Origin: Pempheris klunzingeri
Lineage: Eukaryota > Chordata > Actinopteri > Acropomatiformes > Pempheridae
NCBI RefSeq assembly: GCF_042242105.1
Contig: NC_092020.1
Span: forward strand, 74,501-138,500
DNA: 64,000 nt
Direction: 5' to 3'
Of this stretch, positions 51,999 to 61,200 are shown piece by piece. The notes under the pieces were generated by a model, which searched no databases, had not been told where the DNA came from, and saw only the letters and a program-made list of their open reading frames with translations. Numbering within the stretch: the first letter of the stretch is position 1; each line of letters starts with the position of its first letter. A program made the position numbers and the translations under genes.

Positions 51999-52494
51999 TC
52001 AGACACCATAATTACTAGAATAACCTGACTGACTGCTAAATGTCCTCCTGGATGTGGCTAAAAGGCGGGATCCGGAAATTATGAAATTGACATTAGCCAA
52101 AGAAGAGAATGAAGGATGGACACAAACTTTTTACAGCGCTGAGAATCTTTAGAACCCACATTTGAAGACTGAGAAGAGGAGCTCGCAATGAGCCATGCAC
52201 TATTAAGCAGGGCTCTTACACTTTCTTTTGGACAAAAATGCAAGCAAGAGGAAAACAGAACAACAGGGGACATGAAAAACTACTTAGTAAACAAGGTACA
52301 TGGTCACGATGGAAAACACAGCTCCTAAGACAGCTCCTAAGCTGGAGAAAAACTGTGATCAACACTTGGCAAAGCCACTACGTGCGTCATTACGCACAGT
52401 GAACCACAGCCTGCTGCACACTACTACACACAGCACTACTACTACATGATGCCCATCACAGGGGACTTAGAGGAGGGTTTATGTGTAGGTTTGT

Positions 52495-52558
52495 GAATGA
52501 CAGCTGCTGTCGGGTAACCATGACAACTCCTGCTGCGCAGAGGCACGCTCTCCCAGCT
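52495..52558 (+). repeat. Plus-strand arm of an inverted duplication
   Basis: Contains CAGCTGCTGTCGGGTAACC, then ATGACAACTCCTGCTGCGCA and GAGGCACGCTCTCCCAGCT. It is related to the reverse complement of 51932-51998 and separated from it by about 500 bp. It might be part of a decayed DNA transposon or a local inverted duplication of a hmgxb3 upstream exon. I cannot identify the source. Confidence 0.7.
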
Positions 52559-53141
52559 GGACAGCTCCATGCTACTTTTCCAGGATCTGGGAAGGGTTTA
52601 AAAGGTTTAAAAACCTTTTGCATATTTGGAAAGGTTAGATTTAGATTTCCTGAAGTAGTCCCTACTATTCATGGCGGAGAGCTCCATCCACTACTGCCTC
52701 TCTCACACACAAATGGTCCGCTTTTCAGCGCTGGTGTGTGCAGAGGGACACGGATACATATCGTGCCCTCTATCTCATGTGTTAATTTAACTCGTGTTAA
52801 TCAACGCTGCACTTTACGACTTTATATTCTTTGTATTCTCTATACAAGAACTCTACGATCGGTCAAAATTCTTATTATTCTTAAATAGTTATTTATTGAC
52901 ATCTCTACACAATACTGTGATTTTAGCCCCCTTGTTTGTAAACAATACAATGTTTCAATAGTAGAGCATGGTTGTGTAGCATTACAGTGTCTTAAATCAG
53001 AGTAAAATGCCACGGAAACGTATCATGCATAGGGCTAACATATTAAAAACACTGGCCCTTCCCTGCTTTAATGGCGTGTGGTTATACTGCCTGCACAGTC
53101 AGTGAGTTATCCAATGAAATGCCTTCTTGTTGAAGCCTTAC

Positions 53142-53320
53142 CTACGATGGCCCGAGGCTCTACAAACTGCGCGGAACAACCTTTAGAAGCCGCCAAAAGA
53201 GGCAGACATTGTGTCGACGGTACATAATGCTGAAATATGTCTGTGCTTCATTTTTAATGAGGGATTTCCGATGCATTAATGTCTGCAAAGTAGCTTCGTT
53301 TCTCCTCTACTTGTAAAAAA
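53142..53320 (-). other. hmgxb3: Probable noncoding first exon of hmgxb3
   Basis: On the minus strand a GC-richer stretch ends CCATCGTAG followed by GTAAGG, a strong donor (GT at 53141-53140). It lies next to CCAAT and YY1-type motifs typical of a housekeeping promoter. The ATG exon has an acceptor (GCCGTAG) at 51548-51547. The transcription start is not determined. A further upstream exon near 51932-51998 may be included or skipped. Confidence 0.45.
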
Positions 53321-53321
53321 A

Positions 53322-53392
53322 AAAACATGGCGGTTTGTTGCTATGGTCTCCAGCCAATCACATACCGGAATAAAGAAGTACTAGCCAATCAG
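53322..53392 (-). promoter_or_regulatory. Likely hmgxb3 promoter elements
   Basis: Two CCAAT motifs (53354-53358 and 53385-53389 on the plus strand, so ATTGG toward the minus-strand gene) flank a compact region. An ACATGGCGG motif at about 53325-53333 fits the YY1 consensus. They lie just upstream of the probable first exon of hmgxb3. Assignment is by motif and position only. Confidence 0.4.
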
Positions 53393-53399
53393 GGAAGAC

Positions 53400-54830
53400 G
53401 TTTTTGACACGTGAAGGTAATGCGTGCGTCCCTTAGACCTGCAGATAGTGGAGTTACACAGTGAAGTACCCCAAAAATACTACATTAGTGGTACAACATG
53501 ACGAGCCTTAAAGATACAGGGCAAGCCCTACTTTATTGTATTTATGTAGCACTTACTGAATAATAAGAAAATGTTTCGTCAAAAATGTTTTGTTAAAAAT
53601 GATATCATTAATACAGGCCTATTTAAACATAATTAAAACGATATTAAAAGATACACTCATTTACACTCTAGGTTTTCTCGTGTCTGCACGATTTCAAGTA
53701 GACTGACTGCTCACATGAAGAAGTAATAAGCTTTTTGCTGGTGAAGTTACATACGAAACTTTGCAAAGATTATTATAAGATTGGTGATGCATGCCTGGTT
53801 TTCTGTTTTTTCTGTAATACTTCAAATTCAGCCATTACCAATAATATACTTGGAATCATCATGGCATAATCACAGCAGCACTGCCAAAAAAGATATGGTA
53901 GTTACATCATTTCAGGAAGTGCAGAGCAGGAAGAACACTCTTGATTTATTATGTCTTCATAAAGTGTTGTGTAAACTTAAGGGGCATTTTTATAGTAATA
54001 TTTTGTATAAAGACAAAGAACCAAAATCATTTGTATTCAGTGCAACAAAATAAAATGAGAACTAAATTCACTGTGACCTGATGAAAGATGATGACCTTGA
54101 GAGTTGATCAGCTGACGAGCCAAAATAATGTTTTTGTATTTTTACTAGATCAGATCTCATCACCACGTCAGTGTCATTTAACAGCGGCATGACAGTGGTC
54201 AGCTTACAGTCTCTTCAGTCCTGACTGAAGCTAATACTTTATAGCCTCTGTAATGGTGAAGCATGTGCAAAATGATCACTGCAAGTTTGTCCAGCTGTCT
54301 CACAGGAGCGGAGAGGAAACAGACCAGCGGAGCAGGGGGAATATCGGACAGAGAAAGTGCCCCAGTGCCCCCAAATACCCTCACTAACCATCCATTATCC
54401 AATCAATAGCTCAGATGTTTAACTCTCCTATGTCTTACAAAGTTTAGCCAAACGTCCGGTTTGTAATCTGTGAAGTGTTCTCAACTTTTGTGGACGGTGC
54501 TATAAGAATAAATCATTTAAAACAGTGGTGAATTACATTCAACAGAAAAATCTAAACATTTGAAAGGCATAAGAGCTGTTTATATATTACACTGGTGACT
54601 GGGGGCTTCTCGCCCTAACGCTGGTTAACAAGGTTTGGTTAATGTGGTGGAAACGTGGTCACACTGAGCTAACAGCACAGCAGCACGATAGCCCCTTAGC
54701 TAACACTGAGATCGGTTAAAAATAAACATAGCAAGTGTAACGTGATCTTACGCCACACTCATCATTTTAAAGTTAGCAGCGGTGAAACCGTAGCGGAAGA
54801 TAAACACATTAAATCAGTCAAACAGGGAGG
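53400..54830. other. hmgxb3-slc35a4 divergent intergenic region
   Basis: The two genes diverge from this 1.4-1.5 kb interval. I find no coding exon. The central part (about 53500-54200) is AT-rich and unremarkable. The part from about 54830 onward becomes GC-richer toward slc35a4. Confidence 0.45.
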
Positions 54831-54839
54831 GGAGACGCC

Positions 54840-55190
54840 GGTCGGCTCCTTCCTTTAGCTCCACACCGGCTGTCTGCCTGCTGACAGCGCAGAGGAGAGA
54901 GAGAGAGACCCCGGCGGTGAGAGCACAGGAGCCACGGACTGTAATCACTCTGAACAGTATGCACACCGCTTATCAAGAAAATGTTTCTATGCGCTGTCTC
55001 CAATCATATTCTTTTATATACCGGCCACGCTGGATATTTCTCTATATTGCCAATGATATTTCCTACAAGACAAAGTGTTGGGACAAAACACAATTCACCG
55101 CTGTCTTACTCAGACCAAAACAATCGAGCTGAATCCAAAGGAAGCGTCTCAGGCTGCCGAGCCGAACACCGATCAGTCGAATGAGCCAAA
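54840..55190 (+). other. slc35a4: slc35a4 promoter-proximal region and 5' UTR
   Basis: GC- and CpG-richer sequence (about 54835-54920) precedes the first start codon. GGCG followed by GTGAGA at about 54916 could be a 5' UTR donor. If it is not used, an extra upstream ATG at 54959 would open a short frame ending at 55132, before the microprotein start. I cannot fix the transcription start or decide on a 5' UTR intron. Confidence 0.35.
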
Positions 55191-56169
55191 ATGGCGGATG
55201 ACAAGGTGAGTGAGTTACAGTGCGCTGGCTTTAAATGAATTACTTTCACGTGTTTCGTCAGATGACAGCAGCTGCTTGAGAAAGAACAAATAACGACTCA
55301 CCTCAGCAGCAGTTGGCAGTAACACGAAGTCAGTTGGGGCGACGGTCACTTCCAAATTAAATCAATCTATCCTTGAGCCGGCTAAGTTGTGTTGCTATTA
55401 AGTTAGCTAACCCTTCAAACTTCGAGAGAACTACTAGCTGTCCTGTTAGAGAGGCTCAGTCACTAAATGTGACTTCAGTCAATGTTGTACAGCAGCGTTA
55501 GATATTCTCAGTTTCATTGGCGTTGGCATTGCTTCTCTGCTTTCTAATACACATGCGACACGTTGTTTTTATTTCAGGATCCTCTGAAACAGTTGAAAGA
55601 TTTAACGCAGCTCAAAAATCAGTTGGAGGAAATCCAGAGGCGAGTGGAGAGTGAAGTTTCTGTAGGAATCCCTCAGGTATGTTGTTATAGGTGTCTAGTA
55701 ACTGACCACATGAAAAGAACAAGTTAAAGTCAATTCAGTGTAAAAAAACAAACAAACATTGAGGAAACATTTGCCTGTCATCCATCTTTGCTAGAATATG
55801 ACTACATGTCTCATTATATCATAATCTAAATGTCTCTGTCACCCCCTTTGCCTTAACTACCCTATTATGATTGTTGAGTAGTGATGTTGCTGACAACATG
55901 ATGTTTTATGGTGATTATACTTGTGCTGGGATTGCGCTGAACAGCCTCCTCTTGTTGTTTTGCTCTGGTAGGGAGGCTCAGTGTTGGGATCTCCATTTCT
56001 GAAGGGCTTTCTGGCCGGCTATGTGGTGGCCAAGCTACGCTCCTCTGCCATCCTCGGAGTGCTGCTGGGAACAATCACTGGCATGTACGCGGCACAGAAC
56101 TATCAAGTGCCCAACATTGAAAGGACCGTGAAAGAGTTTATGAACAACTTGAAAAAAGGACCAAAGTAG
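55191..56169 (+). CDS. slc35a4: SLC35A4 upstream-ORF microprotein (SLC35A4-MP)
   Basis: A 103-aa microprotein encoded upstream of the transporter ORF in the same locus. Three exons (55191-55205, 55578-55676, 55972-56169) with consistent phase encode MADDKDPLKQLKDL at the N-terminus, a predicted coiled coil (about 10-35), a conserved hydrophobic centre with SPFLKGFLAGYVVAKLR (about 47-63) and a Gly-rich membrane segment ending MYAAQNYQVPN, then a basic tail ending KKGPK. The human upstream ORF of SLC35A4 has the same length and the same SPFLKGFLAGYVVAKLR core. It is reported as an inner mitochondrial membrane protein. The start codon lies in an AAAATGGCGG context that also resembles a YY1 site. 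The first coding exon supplies only five codons. Confidence 0.9.
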
Positions 56170-56733
56170 TTTAGGCTGACTGCTGGTCTTGTCATTGGCG
56201 TAACAGGACAGAAGAGGAAGACGTATTTTTGCTGCTGCTGTTTTGTCATTGGCTTGTGACGGATCAGCCTTCAAGATATGTGTAGACTGGACTATGTATA
56301 ATGATATAACTGGAATTTTTTGGGGGACTCAAAGTAAAAGACTGGCTTTTATTTGCATTTTTTTGTTTCTGGTTCAGTTACATACTGCTTTTTCATTTCC
56401 ACTTGTATCTCTTTGATTTTAATGTAAGACGTTGTGCCTACAAGGTGTTTGGTCCTTCAGATTTCATAACTTGTCTGCCTGTAGCAGTTTTCTCAGCCCG
56501 TTAGATTTTGAATTGCTCATGTAAACCAGCCAGTAATTCCTGCAAATGTTTCCTACACCCCTTTATTGTTAAGGTGATAATACATTTATAGAGTTATACA
56601 GAGATTAGTGCATCGAAGTATTTTAGAATTGATATTTAAATTATTGAGATTTACAGCGACAAAGTGAAGGGTTTTTGCACTACAGCTAGTAATCAAACCT
56701 GTTAGAAATCTATTGTTTTATTTAGCATCGTTG

Positions 56734-57714
56734 ATGATGATTGTGGTCCAGAATGTGGGGCCCAGTTCCCCCGCAAGGATTAAGAGGCAGTGGGTGACAA
56801 GGATTCGGTGGGGTGTCCTCTTTGGGCTGATGGTCCTCATCTATGGCTCTCATGCCCCCCTCATCACTCTCACCAAGGTAGACGGTCAGGTCCCTTTCTA
56901 TCCCTCATCATGTGTTGTCATGATCGAGTTAGCCAAACTCCTGATTTCTCTGGCAACTCTTGTTCTTACTGGGGGTGCAGCTGCCTTACATGCTCTTCCA
57001 CCTCTAGACCTCGTGGCCCCCTATGCTGTCCCTGCTATACTCTACGCCCTCAACAACAACCTGGTAGTTCTCATGCAGGCTTACATGGACCCAAGCTCCT
57101 ACCAAGTCCTCTCCAACCTGAAAATTGCCTCCACTGCCCTGCTGTACTGCCTCTGTCTGGGCAAGAGGCTCAGGCCTGTTCAGTGGATAGCTGTGGGGCT
57201 CCTCATGGCTGCAGGAGTGTGTCACACCTACAGCAGCCTAGACCTAGCTGACCCTGCGGGGGCTGAGGCTGAGGAAGGTCCCAGACTTCATATCACAGCT
57301 TGGGGGCTTTTCCTTGTGCTAGTGTATTGCTCTGTTTCAGGGCTGGCAGCAGTGTACACAGAGAGAGTGCTGAAGAGCCAGAAGCTGCCCCTCAGTTTGC
57401 AGAATCTCTACCTCTATGTGTTTGGTGTGGCCATCAATGGGCTCTCCTGCTTCTCCTTTGCAGCAAGTGAGAAGAGTTTTCTGGAGGGATACTCCGGGGT
57501 GGTTTGGGTCATTATAGCAGGGCAGGCAGCTAACGGACTCCTGATGTCTGTGGTGCTCAAGCACGGCAGTGGGATCACCAGACTGTTTGTCATTTCCTGC
57601 TCCATGCTGGTAAATGCTTTGTTGTCGTGGGCCATTTTGGGGCTGCAGCTCACACTTTTTTACCTCCTTCCTGTTTCTATGATTGGACTGGCAGCTTACC
57701 TTTATTACAGATAG
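56734..57714 (+). CDS. slc35a4: Nucleotide-sugar transporter SLC35A4
   Basis: Golgi-type SLC35A family transporter of about ten membrane spans; human SLC35A4 has been linked to CDP-ribitol transport. One uninterrupted frame gives 326 aa from ATG 56734 (a second ATG follows directly). Landmarks: GSHAPLITL near the first span, VDGQVPFYPSS, NNNLVVLMQAYMDPSSYQVL, SNLKI, a short Glu-rich variable loop around PAGAEAEEGP, KHGSGITRLFVIS near the end, and a C-terminal YLYYR. These match the mammalian protein, whose ORF is also intronless. A TTTAG at 56720-56724 could be an acceptor joining this exon to the microprotein exons. Otherwise about 560 nt of leader separate the two ORFs. Both designs leave the microprotein as an upstream ORF on the same mRNA. 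Confidence 0.93.
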   Translation: MMIVVQNVGPSSPARIKRQWVTRIRWGVLFGLMVLIYGSHAPLITLTKVDGQVPFYPSSCVVMIELAKLLISLATLVLTGGAAALHALPPLDLVAPYAVPAILYALNNNLVVLMQAYMDPSSYQVLSNLKIASTALLYCLCLGKRLRPVQWIAVGLLMAAGVCHTYSSLDLADPAGAEAEEGPRLHITAWGLFLVLVYCSVSGLAAVYTERVLKSQKLPLSLQNLYLYVFGVAINGLSCFSFAASEKSFLEGYSGVVWVIIAGQAANGLLMSVVLKHGSGITRLFVISCSMLVNALLSWAILGLQLTLFYLLPVSMIGLAAYLYYR

Positions 57715-58185
57715 TAAATTCTCCACCAACTGAACCACAAGGCCCATTGAACCCATAAAATAACTCATTACAGTCTAGCTAAACTTCTGCCTCCTAGCTT
57801 TTGAGTTTAAGATGTGATTTGTTTTCTGCCTTTCATCTATCTGCCTTCTGACTTTGACATCCAGAATCACGTGTTTGATTTGTAACCATATACCACATTA
57901 TGTGTGAACACTCATGTCAGCTGATGCCTGATTTGACAGTTTACATCATATTATGGAGTTTGATTTATAACACTGTTCTGCTGTTACAGGCAACTGTCAA
58001 ATATGAATGCAAGTCAAGATTATTATATCTTCAGTTAAACATTTCTGAAGAATGCTGCTATTGTCATCTTGGTGGTTTTGTTTTGTATTGTTTTCTTCTG
58101 CCAAGAACAATGTCAAAGATAATATCAAAGTGTTATACAGTGTGCTAATAATAACCATTAAACTGTCAACAGCTTTATTTCACAT
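57715..58185 (+). other. slc35a4: slc35a4 3' UTR with poly(A) signal
   Basis: AT-rich sequence after the TAG. The best plus-strand signal is ATTAAA at 58157-58162. It sits only about 12 bp from a minus-strand AATAAA (58179-58174) belonging to the convergent gene, so the two 3' ends are almost coincident. Confidence 0.5.
58174..58179 (-). terminator. Poly(A) signal of the kinesin-like gene
   Basis: Minus-strand AATAAA lies 54 bp past the stop codon at 58233. This would give an unusually short 3' UTR. Confidence 0.5.
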
Positions 58186-58232
58186 GATCTGCATCAAGCA
58201 CACTGATTGATAAACATCTTCCAGTCACGTAT

Positions 58233-61200
58233 TCATTGTTGTTGGGATAGCAGTTCAGTCGTAGGATCACCACGCACAGCCAGAGTATCCTTCAACTCCC
58301 CCAGTGCTGTGAAACAAAGAGAAAAATCATCCCTTTGCATTCCTGTCACATTTCACTTCAGAGGTTAGCGTTAGTTAAATTCCCTCTGATGTAATAGCCT
58401 GTCTGGTAGAGGTTAAGTAACTAACGGTGACCTTTACGGAGTTGTTTGTTGTCAGCCTGCAGCTGCTGGTTCTGGGCAGAGAGGTAGACGGCATCCTGCA
58501 CAGCCTCCAGCAGCACACTTCTGTATCTGCCCTCTGACATCCTCCTCTGCTCCTCGCTCACCTGACGAAACACTCTGAACACCTGGAGAGCAGTAAAGAC
58601 AGATAACGCAGACAGACACTGGGGTGATGCAGGATATATCAGTGCTGCATTATCAATCATTGCATACTTTAGTCATAGTTAAAACCCATAATTCATTGTA
58701 TCCAAAATTCTAAATGCTTAAGTATGTATGCAAAAGGATGTTTCCTCAACAGTCTAAAGTATCACTATATGCATTATGGGATAAGTTTAATATAAATCAT
58801 AAATGATAGAGGGATATAGTAACTATTTTAAGTGAGAACCACCTGGAGGTGCCCCATAAACTGTTTATGTGTTGATCATATAGATGTGGGCCTGTAGTGG
58901 AGTAAATTGCGATTTAACAGTTGATCACGTGGAAATGACCTTGTTTTGTATTGCTGCTACAACAGACACTGTTATCACTGGAGAAGCGCAGTGAAAAGAG
59001 CAATCAAGAGTGAGATGAGACTTTGTTATGAGAGAAATCGAAATGATGCACAGGGTCTGGGAGTGTCGAGTATTTCATATAAAGACAGATGGAAATTGCT
59101 GGAAGACAATGACATCTCAAAGGCTGCACATTCTGTGGTGAGATTTCATGTCGGAGCCTCTCTGTGCACAAATAAAAGAAATTTACAAATAATATAATAA
59201 TAATAATAAAAAATAATTTATTGAATAGCCTAAGATATAAGAATTTCTCTGCAGCATCCCATAAACAGGTCACTGGCAAGTTCATACATCTAGAGTCTTT
59301 ATTTGTTATTTCTATGTTTTGTTTTTCATTGTCTTTCAAACTCACTAGTACTTTGAAATATCACCTTATATTTCGCAGCTGAGCGAATGTGGAAAACATT
59401 GTGCATTTTATAATTGATATAAATGTATTTAATGTGAAAACAAGGAAGAATCACACAAATGTGCAAGCATTTGATCCAATAAGCTCCCACCTGCAGGCTC
59501 TCTTCTCTCAAACAATGCAGCTCCATTTGGTGTCTGTGATACTGGTTCTGCAGGTCTGTCTCAGCCTGCTGGGCCTCGGCACGCAGGGCCTCTATCTGCA
59601 GCACCAGGACCTGCCTCTCTCTGGTCAGCACCAGCAGCTCTCTCTGGGGGCCTTCTTTCTAGCAGAGGAATGGATAAAACCATTAAATTTGCAAGGGAAT
59701 AACAGGATTAAGTTGCAAGTGCAGTGGTTTCCACTGCCCACCATAAATCTAGCCTTGCATTAATTCAAACTGACTCAGCATCTGCAGCTAAGATAGATCA
59801 CAAATTGAATAGTGTTAACAACAGTGTATCTCATTATCTCACCAGTCGCTGTTCCTGTGCCAAGTCTCTCTCCATCTTCTCCACCTCCTCCTGAATTAAT
59901 CTCCCATGGTCCTCTTTAAGTTGCCGCCTCCGTTCCTGTGCTTTGTTGTATTCTAACTGAGACTGAGCATTAAATTGGCAAAATAAATGTTCTAGTGTGG
60001 GTTGCCCACTCTCGCGCACATAAATCTTGTTCATATGTTTAATAGGGTATTCACAAAGCCTCGTATACACGCTATCCAATCAGATTATAGCTGTAAAATA
60101 TCAAAATTTGACAGGAGTTAGATGGAGTGCGTTACTTGTTGACAGAGGTCAGATTTCTGTGTAGCGGTCCCGTTCTTTAGCATCTCCTCTCTGACAGCCT
60201 CCCTCAGCTGCTGGATTCTCACAACTCTCTGCTGGACTTTGTCTACATTCCCTTTGTCCTCTGGGGATATGAGAAACACACACAAACACACACACATACA
60301 ATATCATTGATGTCTCTACATACAAAAGTTGACACATTTTTCACATAATAGCAAATTACCTCTGATGTGTTCTTCCATTTCTTGTTTCAGCTGGTCTTGC
60401 AAACATTTCACTGTCTCTGTACGTTCTCTGCTATTTGGTGTCTGACAACTCTGGCAAATCAATGCAGAACATGGTACTCATTTCGTTATGTGGGACTCAC
60501 ATCATTTATTATTATTTACTTGAGTGGGACATTTAGGAAGGAACCTGTGTTTTGCCTTTTATCTTCTGTGATTCTTCCCTCCTTTTCTCCCATGACTGAT
60601 TTTTAACAATCTGTTGGAGGGATCACAGAGTGTATTTCAGCAATGAACTCAATTAGTCCGCACAGAAGACGGTGAGAAAGCTCTATTTAATATGCTGCTC
60701 ATCTGATGAATTACCTGCAGGTTTTGGGTCAGCTCTGCCAGCCTGTACGTGCTGTGAACTTCATTTTCCCCCTGTGACATCACCATGCTTCTTAGACCCA
60801 CGATGCTATCTCTGATCTCTTGCTCGGTTGCCCTTGGACACCAGCGATCAGCAGCGGCCTTAGTTAGGAAACTTCTCGCTTTCTGAGCCAAAGCTAAGGC
60901 AGAGGGGGTCTCATCATCTAGAAGACCTGATGGATAAAGACAGTGATTTCTACGCTCACAGTATTAAGGTTAAATGGGCATGGCTGTGCCCAGAGGACCA
61001 CTCACCCAGAGGGTGGATGCAGTAGAGGAGGACAGTCCTACTGTTTCCTGTTAAAGCATCATTTAGGAGGACGTGGAGGAGCTTGTCGCCTGTTGTCGCT
61101 TCATATTGAGTTTGGTCCACAACTTTCACCAGTGGGCTGACTCTGGAGAGCATTCAGCTATTACCATTCACTAATACCACATATTAATTGTACACTGTAT

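Noticed and set aside
52481-52888. 135-aa plus-strand frame over one arm of the inverted duplication
   Set aside because: Only the first part resembles the other arm. The remainder has no motif, and the similarity is better explained as a repeat than as a gene.
53781-54053. 90-aa open frame between hmgxb3 and slc35a4
   Set aside because: The sequence is AT-rich and shows no recognisable domain. It lies in the divergent intergenic region without splice or promoter context.
56790-57251. 153-aa frame overlapping slc35a4 in another phase
   Set aside because: It is Cys/Ser/His-rich shadow translation of the transporter ORF, which has clear family motifs in its own frame.
58946-59197. 83-aa plus-strand frame within a kinesin-like gene intron
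   Set aside because: It lies in an intron of the minus-strand gene. It shows no recognisable motif and has no splice or expression support.
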